Positions 6,764 through 14,000 of a stretch of 19,946 nucleotides of DNA are shown here, one piece after another. The translations under genes and the position numbers were made by a program. This stretch comes from UBA11136 sp964482135 (GTDB lineage: Bacteria > Pseudomonadota > Alphaproteobacteria > UBA11136): the NCBI GenBank assembly GCA_964482135.1, contig CAYZWF010000037.1:1-19946 (forward strand), given 5' to 3'. Within the stretch, counting starts at the first letter, position 1; each line of letters opens with the position of its first letter. Under the pieces are notes generated by a model that was not told where the DNA came from, did not search any database, and worked only from the letters and a program-made list of their open reading frames with translations.

Positions 6764-7300
6764 TCACTCCCAGTACTCGTCCATATCGGCGGGGTCGCTG
6801 CAAGCCCGTGATATCACAACCCACTTGCCGTCCGTGAGGTCGAGTCTGTAGCCGCAGGGAAATACGAACTCGCCTTCACAGGGAAATTCCTCCACAAAGC
6901 AGCTCCTTTCCTGTGTGCCGACAACGGCGGTATCGAGGTCATAGCGAACGATATCGATGATATATTCAGAAACGAGGGGTTTTTCGATTCCTCCCCGCTT
7001 GTCGAAGAAACGGCGGATATCCTCTTCGGGTTCCACCAACTCGCATAACGCACGTTGGTCCCGCGTCCAGCAGGCCAAATCCGTTTCCACGGCGCATTGT
7101 GGGGTCTTGGGATTGCCGATACAGTCGCTGTCGGCACGGTCGGGCCAGATGCGGCGGATGTCCTGGCGATGGGTATCCCAATAGCTGGGAGGACGGTCCT
7201 TCCCACCGTCGGGGCCGCCATCCGAAGAGGTGTCTTCCCCAACCGCGTGGAAGGGAACAAAAAACAGGACACTCAGAACGGGAATAAACAGGCGCTTCAT
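6764..7300 (-). CDS. Secreted Cys-rich protein of unknown function
   Basis: A 178-aa protein I do not recognise. Residues 1-21 (KRLFIPVLSVLFFVPFHAVG) form a signal peptide, and the mature part is acidic with eight Cys (60, 69, 77, 86, 134, 141, 149, 167), so disulfides in the periplasm or outside are likely. A motif around DCIGNPKTPQCAVETDLACW looks like a conserved cysteine-framed block. The start at 7300 is chosen because the signal peptide begins there; no strong SD is visible, and frames opening further upstream (7342, 7372) would add a non-signal extension. It lies downstream of the PilZ gene on the same strand with a 111-nt gap, so it may be separate or the second gene of a pair. Its 3' end faces the M23 gene. 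Confidence 0.7.
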   Translation of the reverse strand: MKRLFIPVLSVLFFVPFHAVGEDTSSDGGPDGGKDRPPSYWDTHRQDIRRIWPDRADSDCIGNPKTPQCAVETDLACWTRDQRALCELVEPEEDIRRFFDKRGGIEKPLVSEYIIDIVRYDLDTAVVGTQERSCFVEEFPCEGEFVFPCGYRLDLTDGKWVVISRACSDPADMDEYWE

Positions 7301-7411
7301 GAACGCAGTATGACATGGCGGATTGAGTGGTGGAACGGTCATGGCCGGTCTGGGCCTCCTGTTCCGCCGCATCTCTCCGGGGCGTATCTTCGGCCGGACC
7401 AGCCGCGCGCC

Positions 7412-7729
7412 CTATTCGAGGTCGTTCTCGCGTCTAAAGGCCTCAAGGTCCTCCTCCAGTGAGAACTGGTCATCCTCCTCGAGGTTGAATTCCAGGGCCA
7501 GGCCGTCCTCCCAGCGCCGCACAATTGCGCCTTCGAACTCGCCGAAATCATCGATCGACACTTCCACCTCTTTCCCGTCCCGCTCACCGGGGGTGAGCCT
7601 CATGGAAGTGCCCCCCACGGAGAGATCATTGACCACCCCCACATAGGGAACGCCTTTGATCCTCACCTCCGCGGAAACCTGAACGGCGAGTCTCGGCCAG
7701 CGCCTGTCGTCACGCCCGTTGTCAGACAT
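7412..7729 (-). CDS. Single-domain PilZ protein (c-di-GMP binding candidate)
   Basis: A 105-aa protein consisting of a PilZ domain and an acidic C-terminal helix. PilZ domains bind cyclic di-GMP and act on motility, secretion or exopolysaccharide machinery. The N-terminal arginine motif is present as DDRRWPRLAV (R-x(2-3)-R type) and the second motif as NDLSVGGTSM (D/NxSxxG). ATG at 7729 follows a strong AGGAGA site; an in-frame ATG at 7753 lacks one. The tail from about residue 85 is rich in Glu and Asp and unlike the core domain; it might be a protein-contact segment. The target is unknown. The GT4 gene and the peptidoglycan gene in the window are not close enough to argue for a link. Confidence 0.85.
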   Translation of the reverse strand: MSDNGRDDRRWPRLAVQVSAEVRIKGVPYVGVVNDLSVGGTSMRLTPGERDGKEVEVSIDDFGEFEGAIVRRWEDGLALEFNLEEDDQFSLEEDLEAFRRENDLE

Positions 7730-7819
7730 GTTCTTCTCCTTGCCTGCAAGCATTCGACGTCTATGTCCTATCTGGTCATTCTCTCCCCATTTACAAGAAA
7801 AACGGGAGAAACAAACCCT

Positions 7820-7852
7820 TAGAGCGGTTCAAGGTTGATAGGAACTATTTGA
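7820..7852 (+). repeat. Left terminal inverted repeat of the MITE-like element
   Basis: Begins TAGAGCGGTTCAAGG and ends ATTTGA; pairs with 8055-8088 with five mismatches and one single-base gap. Confidence 0.65.
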
Positions 7853-7861
7853 CCGGGATGA

Positions 7862-7941
7862 TTTTGTCCCGTGGCAAGGCGCGCTTCGAAATGCGATGCC
7901 TGCGCATCGGATGAGAAGCGTAACAATGCCACGGGGCAAAA
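7862..7941. repeat. Nested 80-nt hairpin inside the element
   Basis: Three stems nest around one centre. A 15-bp outer stem pairs 7862-7876 with 7927-7941 (one mismatch). Then CGCTTC (7882-7887) pairs with GAAGCG (7915-7920), and CGATGC (7894-7899) with GCATCG (7904-7909) over a CTGC loop. It could fold as a cruciform or as a stable RNA on either strand. Confidence 0.65.
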
Positions 7942-8054
7942 GAACCCGGCCGAAGGTGGGACGGATCGGCCCCCCGGGAGCGTTGCGGCGCTTGCCCGAT
8001 GGTTCCGCATCGCGCCGCGCGCCGCGCCTACCCGAATGAACCGATTCGTTTCCA

Positions 8055-8088
8055 TCAAATTGCTCCTCATCAGCCCTGACCCGCTCTA
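8055..8088 (-). repeat. Right terminal inverted repeat of the MITE-like element
   Basis: Read on the minus strand it begins TAGAGCGGGTCAGGG and ends ATTTGA. Its first three bases are the fhs stop codon. Confidence 0.65.
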
Positions 8089-9780
8089 GAACAGCCCGAA
8101 GATGAGGCCGTCATCGCCCACGCCCACGGCTTCCGCCGCCGGTACGCTGGGCAGGCCCGGCATGGTCATGATGTCGCCGGTCAGCACCACCACGAACTCG
8201 GCCCCCGACGACAGCCTCACCTCGCGCACCGGCACGATGAAGCCCTCGGGCGCGCATTTGAGACTGGGATCGGTGGAAAAGCTGTACTGGGTCTTGGCCA
8301 TGCACACCGGGTAATGGCCGAAACCGAGCTTCTCGATCTCGGCGAAGCGGGCCGCCATCGCCTTGTCCACGGAGATATCATCGGCGCGGTAAATCTCCTT
8401 GGCGATGGTGCGCACTTTATCCTCAAGCCCCATCTCGTCGGGATAGAGGAACTTGAAATCGGCCTTGCCGGTCTCCACCGTATTGATCACCTCCTTGGCC
8501 AGGTCTTCGGCGCCCTCGCCGCCCCGTGCCCAGTGATCGGCGAGCACGGCGTTGACGCCCACCTTCTCGCAGGACGACTGCACCAACGCCACCTCGGCGT
8601 CTGAATCGGTGGGGAAGCGGTTGATGGCCACCACCGTGGGCAGGCCGTATTTACCGATATTCTCCACATGGCGCAGCAGGTTGGGAATACCCTTCTCCAG
8701 GGCGCCCAGGTCTTCCGGCCCCAGATTCTTGGCGTCGGCCCCGCCGTGCAGCTTCAGCGCCCGCACGGTGGCGACGATAACCACCGCGGCGGGCGACAGC
8801 CCGGCCTTGCGACATTTGATGTCGAGGAACTTCTCGGCCCCCAGATCGGCTCCGAATCCGGCTTCGGTAATCACATAATCGGCCAGTTTCAGCGCCGTCT
8901 TGGTGGCCAGCACGGTGTTACAGCCATGGGCGATATTGGCGAAAGGCCCGCCATGGATAAAGGCCGGGTTGTTCTCCAGGGTCTGCACCAGATTGGGCTG
9001 CAGGGCGTCCTTCAACAGCGCCGTCATGGCCCCTTCGGCCTTGATGTCCTTGGCGTAGACCGGTTCGCGGTCGCGGGTCTGGCCGACGATGATATTACCC
9101 AGCCGGTTGTTGAGATCGTCAATATCGGTGGCCAGGCACAGGATCGCCATGATCTCCGAGGCCACGGTGATGTCGAATCCGTTTTCGCGCGGGAAGCCGT
9201 TGGGCACCCCGCCTAAGGAACAGACGATGGAACGCAGGGCGCGGTCGTTCATATCCACCACCCGGCGCCAGGTGATGCGGCGCGCGTCGAGATGGGGCTC
9301 CTTGTTCCAATAGAGATGGTTGTCGGTCATGGCCGACAACAGATTATGGGCGGCGCTGATGGCGTGGAAATCGCCGGTGAAATGGAGGTTGATGTCATCC
9401 ATGGGCACCACCTGGGCATAACCGCCGCCGGCGGCCCCGCCCTTCATGCCGAAGACCGGACCCAGGCTGGGCTCGCGCAGGGCGACGATGGTTTGCTTGC
9501 CGATGCGGTTGAGGCCGTCGGCCAGCCCCACCGAGGTGGTGGTCTTGCCCTCGCCGGCGGTGGTGGGCGTCATGGCGGTGACCAAAATCAGCGTGCCATC
9601 GGGCTTGTCGGCCAGGCTGTCCACATAGCTCAATGGCACCTTGGCCTTGTCGTGGCCGTAGGGCAGCAGATTTTCAGGGGCAATGCCCAGCTTTTCCTGC
9701 GCCAATTCCAGTATGGGCCGGATGGTGGCGGCGCGCGCAATATCAATATCGGCCAGGGGGCCGTCGCCAGCTTTGGACAT
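8086..9780 (-). CDS. fhs: Formate-tetrahydrofolate ligase
   Basis: The enzyme joins formate to tetrahydrofolate using ATP, giving 10-formyl-THF for purine, formyl-Met and serine one-carbon metabolism, or running in C1 assimilation. The 564 aa match the usual length of about 555-560. The nucleotide-binding P-loop TPTTAGEGKTTT is at residues 71-82, followed by EPSLGPVFGMKGGAAGGGYAQ-type and FTGDFHAI sequences characteristic of the family. The C-terminus ends in the typical GLF. ATG at 9780 has GGGAGGAAATC immediately upstream, a clear SD. The stop codon TAG is formed by the end of the inverted-repeat element, so the mRNA 3' end would run into structured DNA. It is divergent from pyrE across 192 nt. 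The symbol ftfL is also used. Confidence 0.97.
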   Translation of the reverse strand: MSKAGDGPLADIDIARAATIRPILELAQEKLGIAPENLLPYGHDKAKVPLSYVDSLADKPDGTLILVTAMTPTTAGEGKTTTSVGLADGLNRIGKQTIVALREPSLGPVFGMKGGAAGGGYAQVVPMDDINLHFTGDFHAISAAHNLLSAMTDNHLYWNKEPHLDARRITWRRVVDMNDRALRSIVCSLGGVPNGFPRENGFDITVASEIMAILCLATDIDDLNNRLGNIIVGQTRDREPVYAKDIKAEGAMTALLKDALQPNLVQTLENNPAFIHGGPFANIAHGCNTVLATKTALKLADYVITEAGFGADLGAEKFLDIKCRKAGLSPAAVVIVATVRALKLHGGADAKNLGPEDLGALEKGIPNLLRHVENIGKYGLPTVVAINRFPTDSDAEVALVQSSCEKVGVNAVLADHWARGGEGAEDLAKEVINTVETGKADFKFLYPDEMGLEDKVRTIAKEIYRADDISVDKAMAARFAEIEKLGFGHYPVCMAKTQYSFSTDPSLKCAPEGFIVPVREVRLSSGAEFVVVLTGDIMTMPGLPSVPAAEAVGVGDDGLIFGLF

Positions 9781-9972
9781 GATTTCCTCCCTCTTGTCCC
9801 ATGCGCTTTATTGAACAGCCGCGCATATCAACGTCTTTTATCCTTGCCGAGAACTATACTTACCGGGGACGCGCTCGAAAACCCCTTCTTGGCCGCACCA
9901 CCGCTTCAAGAACCATTTGTCACACCCCCCTCTTTACCGCTAAACAGAACACGTCTTCCAGGGAACCCTTTC

Positions 9973-10656
9973 ATGACCGCCCAGCCCATACGCAAATGCA
10001 CCAGCCCCCGCAATTCGGCCCAGGCCACGGCCCACCTGCTGCTGAAGATCGGCGCCGTCAACGCGCGGCCCCAGGAGCCCTATAAGCTGACCTCGGGACG
10101 GCTGAGTCCGGTCTATGTGGACTGCCGCCGGATCATCTCCTTTCCCGCCGAGCGCGACGAGATCATGGACCGCGCCGTGAAGCTCATCGAACACGCGGTG
10201 GAACCGGGCAGCATCCATATGGTGGCGGGCGGCGAAACCGCGGGCATTCCCTTCGCCGCCTGGATCGCCGAGCGCATGAACCTGCCCATGCTCTATGTGC
10301 GCAAGGAACCCAAGGGCTTCGGGCGCATGGCCCAGATCGAGGGCCATATGGAGGAAGGGGCGCGGGTGCTGCTGGTGGAAGACTTGGCCACCGACGGCGG
10401 CAGCAAGATCCATTTCGTCAACGCCCTGCGCGATGCCGGGGCGCAAGTTACCGACGCCTTCGTGGTGTTTCATTACGGCATCTTCCCCGAAAGCACCGAA
10501 AGCCTGTTGCAGATGGGCGTGCGCCTGCTGGGGCTCACCACCTGGTGGGACGTGCTCGAGGCGGCCCAGGAAACCGGCGCCTTCGACGAGGCCACGGCAA
10601 CCGAAGTGCGGGCCTTCCTCGAAGACCCCCAGGGCTGGTCCCAGAAGCGCGAATAG
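9973..10656 (+). CDS. pyrE: Orotate phosphoribosyltransferase
   Basis: PyrE converts orotate and PRPP to orotidine 5'-monophosphate, the fifth step of UMP synthesis. The 227-aa protein has the type I phosphoribosyltransferase PRPP loop VLLVEDLATDGGSK, the early KLTSGRLSPVYVDCR block and the flexible-loop-like KEPKGFGRMAQIEG. The frame stays open far upstream into the opposite strand of fhs, but that part is a shadow. ATG at 9973 is chosen because family homology starts soon after and a GGGAA sits 8-12 nt upstream. The 192-nt gap to fhs should hold both promoters. A TATACT at 9855-9860 is a possible -10, but its -35 is poor. The downstream gene has its own promoter, so pyrE is probably monocistronic. 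Confidence 0.95.
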   Translation: MTAQPIRKCTSPRNSAQATAHLLLKIGAVNARPQEPYKLTSGRLSPVYVDCRRIISFPAERDEIMDRAVKLIEHAVEPGSIHMVAGGETAGIPFAAWIAERMNLPMLYVRKEPKGFGRMAQIEGHMEEGARVLLVEDLATDGGSKIHFVNALRDAGAQVTDAFVVFHYGIFPESTESLLQMGVRLLGLTTWWDVLEAAQETGAFDEATATEVRAFLEDPQGWSQKRE

Positions 10657-10701
10657 AGTCGTGAACAGGGATAACCGGGACGCGCCAAACGGCCTCTTTC
10701 A

Positions 10702-10710
10702 TGGTATAAT
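10702..10710 (+). promoter_or_regulatory. Extended -10 promoter element
   Basis: TGG TATAAT, a perfect -10 with the TGN extension, lies 45 nt before the ATG at 10756. No good -35 is present at the expected spacing, which is usual for extended -10 promoters. The 10-mer TTCATGGTAT here is also found at the promoter near 5448. Confidence 0.6.
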
Positions 10711-10755
10711 TTCCCCTTGTTCATCCCCTGCCGGAGACACACCGGAGATTTATCC

Positions 10756-11340
10756 ATGCCGCGCCGCTTTTTGTTCTCTCTCTCCGCCCTGATGGCCGCC
10801 GCCTTTCTTTGTGCTCTACCCGCCATCGCCGAGGAGGCTGACGAGGATGACCTCGACTGGCGCAGCAGCTCACCCGAGACCGAGGAAGACCGGACTAAAC
10901 GCATCGAACAAAAGCGCGAGCGCATGCGCCGGCTGCGCGAAGAACGCAGGCGCGAGGATGAGAGACGCCGCAGCGAGGGTCTTGAAGAAACGCCCCCCGG
11001 TGATCCTCCCGGCGAACCACCCCCCCGTGATCCGCCTCCCCGCGATATATCTCAAGATGATAGCCCCCCGGGGAGACCTCAAGACCGGGCGCGGGAGCGC
11101 CGCCGTGGTGGCGATAATTTATGGGACGACGTGGACCGTGTCATGACCGTGGACGAGGCCAAGGCCGCCTTCGCCAAGCGCCTCGAGCAACGCGGCAACA
11201 AGCGCCTCAAGGTGGGGCCAGTGACCGAGCAGGACGAAAATGTTCTCTTCATCGACGTGGTCACCGTGGACGATTCCCTGGTAGAGCGCTTCACCGTCGA
11301 CCGTAAGAGCGGCCACCTACAACGTATTGACTTACCCTGA
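10756..11340 (+). CDS. Exported Arg/Glu-rich protein with PepSY-like C-terminus
   Basis: A 194-aa exported protein of unknown function. Residues 1-25 form a signal peptide ending PAIAEE. Residues about 42-75 are a highly charged Arg/Glu run expected to be a long single helix or coiled coil. Residues about 78-115 are Pro-rich with a short GDPPGEPPPRDPPPRD repeat. The last 65 residues (MTVDEAKAAFAKRLEQRG to LVERFTVDRKSGHLQRI) look like a PepSY-type domain, a small fold of periplasmic regulators and inhibitors; this match is by eye. ATG at 10756 follows GGAG about 9 nt upstream and is preferred over 10717 because the signal peptide begins there. An extended -10 lies 45 nt upstream. The Lys-rich exported gene follows 66 nt later. 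Confidence 0.72.
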   Translation: MPRRFLFSLSALMAAAFLCALPAIAEEADEDDLDWRSSSPETEEDRTKRIEQKRERMRRLREERRREDERRRSEGLEETPPGDPPGEPPPRDPPPRDISQDDSPPGRPQDRARERRRGGDNLWDDVDRVMTVDEAKAAFAKRLEQRGNKRLKVGPVTEQDENVLFIDVVTVDDSLVERFTVDRKSGHLQRIDLP

Positions 11341-11406
11341 CCAAACCACAACCTATTGGCTGACCCCAACCAAGCCACAAGGGGAGCCCCCCAAAGGAGA
11401 GACATC

Positions 11407-11718
11407 ATGAAAAAATTTATCCGTATTTTCCTGTTCCTGGCCTGCGCCTTTGCCTTCTCCCAAAGTTCCTGGGCCGACCAGCATAAGGGCGGCAAGGGCA
11501 AGGCCCTGGGCAAGGGCACCGGCGAATGCATGCAGAAGGCCGGCGACGCCAAAAAGGAATGCCTCGAGGAACAGATGGAACACCGTGACGAGATGAAGAA
11601 AGGCAAGGGCAAGAAGGACAAGAAAGCGAAGAAGAAGAAGGATAAAAAGGACAAGAAGGCTAAAAAAGAGAAAAAGAAGGGCAAGAAAGATAAGGACGAC
11701 GACGAAGACGACGACTAA
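11407..11718 (+). CDS. Small exported Lys-rich protein with acidic tail
   Basis: A 103-aa protein I cannot assign to a family. Residues 1-23 are a clear signal peptide (KKFIRIFLFLACAFAF then SSWA). A glycine/lysine segment follows, then a short part with two Cys (GECMQKAGDAKKECLEE). About 30 residues are nearly pure Lys with Asp, Ala and Gly in KKDKKAK-type repeats, and the protein ends in DDDEDDD. Such a polycation with a polyanion end could bind nucleic acid, cell-wall polymers or metal, but that is a guess. The start is supported by AAAGGAG 8-13 nt upstream. The coding strand is almost all purine for about 120 nt. It may be co-transcribed with the preceding PepSY-like gene and is convergent with thiG, 16 nt apart. 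Confidence 0.7.
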   Translation: MKKFIRIFLFLACAFAFSQSSWADQHKGGKGKALGKGTGECMQKAGDAKKECLEEQMEHRDEMKKGKGKKDKKAKKKKDKKDKKAKKEKKKGKKDKDDDEDDD

Positions 11719-11734
11719 CCCCGGTCTATCGCCC

Positions 11735-12544
11735 TCAGCCCTTCTCGATTGCGGAAATCCGCCCCTCCATGACGGTGGAGGCCTTGGCGTAGAGACGGCG
11801 CGGGATACGGCCCGAAAGAAAGGCCAGCCGCCCGGCTTCCACCGCCTTGCCCATGGCCGCCGCCATGTTCACGGGATCGCGGGCGCGGGCCACGGCGGAA
11901 TTCATGAGCACCCCGTCACAGCCCAGCTCCATGGCCACCGAGGCGTCGGAAGCGGTGCCCACCCCGGCGTCCACAATGACGGGAACCGAACATTCGTCGC
12001 GGATAATCTCTATGTTATAGGGGTTGCGGATACCCATGCCCGAGCCGATGGGCGCGCCCAGCGGCATCACCGCGGCGCAGCCGATATCCTCCAGTTTCTT
12101 CGCCGTGATGGGATCATCATTGCAATAGGGCAGGACTGTGAAACCATCGGCCACCAGTTCGCGGGCCGCCACCAAGAGCTGTTCCACGTCGGGGAACAGA
12201 GTCTCGTCGTCGCCGATCACCTCAAGCTTGATCCAGTCGGTCTCCAGCGCCTCACGGGCCAGCTTGGCGGTCAGCACCGCGTCACGTGCCGTGTAGCATC
12301 CGGCCGTATTGGGCAGAAGGTGGTAGCGCCCGCCGAGAACGTCGAACAGGCTCTCGCCGCCGCCTCCGGTGCTGACCCGGCGCATGGCCATGGTCGCCAC
12401 CTGGGCGCCGCTGGCGGCGAGCGAATCCAGCATCACCTGTTGATTGGGATAGCTCGAAGTGCCGAGAAAAAGACGCGAGGAAAACTCCACCCCGGCGATC
12501 ACCAGCGGGTCCGAAGATTGTTGGTCCGTTGTTATCTTGGTCAT
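11735..12544 (-). CDS. thiG: Thiazole synthase
   Basis: ThiG builds the thiazole phosphate ring of thiamine from deoxyxylulose 5-phosphate, the ThiS thiocarboxylate and dehydroglycine (iminoglycine). The 269-aa TIM-barrel protein carries the Schiff-base lysine in WIKLEVIGD (K106), the family's MAMRRV block, PLGAPIGSG and the phosphate-binding VDAGVGTASDA segment. Length is usual. ATG at 12544 lies 4 nt after the thiS stop, with GGGAGGATGAGGAC within the thiS end acting as SD, so the two are translationally linked. It is the last gene of the riboswitch-controlled operon in this window; thiE and thiC are not seen here. Confidence 0.97.
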   Translation of the reverse strand: MTKITTDQQSSDPLVIAGVEFSSRLFLGTSSYPNQQVMLDSLAASGAQVATMAMRRVSTGGGGESLFDVLGGRYHLLPNTAGCYTARDAVLTAKLAREALETDWIKLEVIGDDETLFPDVEQLLVAARELVADGFTVLPYCNDDPITAKKLEDIGCAAVMPLGAPIGSGMGIRNPYNIEIIRDECSVPVIVDAGVGTASDASVAMELGCDGVLMNSAVARARDPVNMAAAMGKAVEAGRLAFLSGRIPRRLYAKASTVMEGRISAIEKG

Positions 12545-12548
12545 GTCC

Positions 12549-12776
12549 TCATCCTCCCGCCAGGGGCTGCACGATTTCCACCTTGTCGCCGGGCTTTACC
12601 GGCGTTTGCCGCCACGCCTCACGGGGCACCACCTCATCATTAAGCGCACAAGCCAGACCGCGGCGCGCCGGGTCGAGACCGTATTCCACCACCAGCGCCA
12701 ACAGATCACCGGCCACATATTCCCCGGCCTCGCCGTTAATGCGCAGGGGGATGGCCTTCTCTGAACTCATGCTCAT
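12549..12776 (-). CDS. thiS: Sulfur carrier protein ThiS
   Basis: ThiS is a small ubiquitin-like carrier. Its C-terminal Gly is adenylated and turned into a thiocarboxylate that gives sulfur to the thiazole ring. The 75-aa product ends in the required GG (QPLAGG). The beta-grasp pattern is visible, with PLRINGE at the start and VKPGDKVEIVQP at the end. The start is either ATG 12776 or ATG 12770; GAGGAG lies 7-12 nt before the first. It sits between thiO (9 nt gap) and thiG (4 nt gap). The adenylating partner ThiF is not in the window. Confidence 0.93.
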   Translation of the reverse strand: MSMSSEKAIPLRINGEAGEYVAGDLLALVVEYGLDPARRGLACALNDEVVPREAWRQTPVKPGDKVEIVQPLAGG

Positions 12777-12785
12777 ACTCTCTCC

Positions 12786-13907
12786 TCAGGCCGCGAACCG
12801 GTCCGGGGCGAAGGGCGCGAAGGCGTCGCCCATGCGGCCGTTGAGAACGTAGTCGCTGATGGCCTTGGCGGTCACCGGAGCGAGCAGGATTCCGGCGCGG
12901 TGATGGCCGGTGGCCATGACCAGACCATCCACGCCATGATCGCCGGTGACCGGCCCCAGGATGGGAGCATCGTCACGGCTGGTGGGGCGCAGCCCGGCCC
13001 ATACTTCCTCCAGCGGCAGGTCATAGATACCGGGCAGGGTCTCCCAGGCATGGCGCAGCATGTCGAGCACCCCGCCCGCGGTCATGTTCACGTCGAACTC
13101 CATCTCTTCCATGGTTCCGCCGATGATCAGCAAACCGTCGCGGCGCGGCACCATATAGGTGCCCGGCCCCCACACCACATGGGAAAGCAGCGGCGCCTCG
13201 GGCGGCATGCGCAGAGAAAGCATCTGTCCCTTCACCGGACGCACCGGCGGACGCACGGGATCGGGCAGACCCGGCAAATTGCGCGACCAGGCCCCGGCGG
13301 CGATGATCACGGTATCGGCCTGGATTTCCTCATCCCCGGCCACGAGGCCCTTCACCGCACCCTGGCTCACCAGAATTTCCGAAACTTCCGTATGTTCGTG
13401 CAGGGTGCCGCCGGCCGCCGTAAAGGCCGCCTTCAGGGCCAGCATGGCCTGGCGGTTGTCTACCTGATGATCGAGCGGGGAATAGACTCCGGCCACCACG
13501 CCGGGCGCCAGATGGGGCTCCTTCTCCTGCGCCTGTTCTCCCGTCAGCCATTCCATATCCAGCCCCAAGGAACGATGATAGTCGTAATCGAAGCGCAGGC
13601 TTTCGGCGTCGTCACGGTCGAGCGCCACCACCAGCGTCCCTTCGTCGCGATAGTCCACCGGCAGGCCCGAGTCAGCGGCCAGATCGCGGGCGAATTTCTC
13701 CCACATGGCGCGGCCTTCGAGAAGCAGCGGCAACAGACCTTCCTCGCCCTTCTCGGCCTCCACCTGGGCCGCCAGCATGCCCGCCGCGGCCCAGCTCGCC
13801 TCGTGCCCCGCCTCGCCGCGCTCGAAGACACTCACCTGCTGCCCGGCGCGGGCCAGATACCAGCCAATGGCGAGACCACAGATTCCACCGCCCACAATAG
13901 CAATCAT
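12786..13907 (-). CDS. thiO: Glycine oxidase
   Basis: ThiO is an FAD enzyme that oxidises glycine to the imine consumed by ThiG, the aerobic alternative to ThiH. The 373 aa fit the family. The dinucleotide-binding motif VGGGICGLAIGWYLARAG starts at residue 5, ASWAAAGMLAAQ follows, and the C-terminal GLRPTSRDDAPILGP and HHRAGILLAP blocks are those of the DAO/ThiO group. The start is ATG 13907, with AAGGGG 6-11 nt upstream and the FAD motif directly after. The frame runs open to 14183, but that extension would translate the riboswitch and is rejected. First gene of the thiO-thiS-thiG operon; its 305-nt leader holds the TPP riboswitch and terminator. Confidence 0.95.
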   Translation of the reverse strand: MIAIVGGGICGLAIGWYLARAGQQVSVFERGEAGHEASWAAAGMLAAQVEAEKGEEGLLPLLLEGRAMWEKFARDLAADSGLPVDYRDEGTLVVALDRDDAESLRFDYDYHRSLGLDMEWLTGEQAQEKEPHLAPGVVAGVYSPLDHQVDNRQAMLALKAAFTAAGGTLHEHTEVSEILVSQGAVKGLVAGDEEIQADTVIIAAGAWSRNLPGLPDPVRPPVRPVKGQMLSLRMPPEAPLLSHVVWGPGTYMVPRRDGLLIIGGTMEEMEFDVNMTAGGVLDMLRHAWETLPGIYDLPLEEVWAGLRPTSRDDAPILGPVTGDHGVDGLVMATGHHRAGILLAPVTAKAISDYVLNGRMGDAFAPFAPDRFAA

Positions 13908-13960
13908 GACGCACCCCTTTTTCCCGCCCGAATGCGGGCACGGTGACGCTAGGGGAGAGT

Positions 13961-14000
13961 AAAAACAGGAGCGTGAGGGAAAAATCCCACGTGGCGCTCC
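13961..14000 (-). terminator. Riboswitch expression platform: intrinsic terminator
   Basis: Read on the minus strand, GGAGCG (14000-13995) pairs with CGCTCC (13973-13968). An inner GGGA pairs with TCCC across a T-rich loop, and TGTTTTT (to 13961) follows. The 5' arm overlaps the aptamer's closing strand, so ligand binding and termination can be linked. This points to transcriptional rather than translational control. Confidence 0.75.

Larger units (their letters stand above)
7820..8088. mobile_element. MITE-like non-coding element with terminal inverted repeats
   Basis: This gene-free stretch is bounded by imperfect inverted repeats: left arm 7820-7852 and right arm 8055-8088, identical at 28 of about 33 positions when one is reverse-complemented. 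Both begin TAGAGCGG and end ATTTGA. Inside lie several hairpins. There is no protein frame of note. A TA at each outer edge would fit insertion at a TA dinucleotide, as with IS630/Tc1-type elements, though TA is also part of the repeat, so this is not proven. The right edge forms the TAG stop of fhs. No similar copy occurs elsewhere in the window. The remaining gene-free bases 7730-7819 should hold the PilZ promoter, but I see no clear match. Confidence 0.6.

Noticed and set aside
7871..8089. Short plus-strand frame inside the inverted-repeat element
   Set aside because: Without SD or domain features; its codons follow the hairpins, so a protein is unlikely.
9292..9972. Upstream extension of the pyrE frame
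   Set aside because: It lies antisense to fhs and then crosses the intergenic space; PyrE homology begins only after ATG 9973.
13926..13939. GCCCG/CGGGC hairpin just before thiO as a terminator or SD mask
   Set aside because: It is not followed by T on the minus strand and ends before the AAGGGG site, so neither role is supported.
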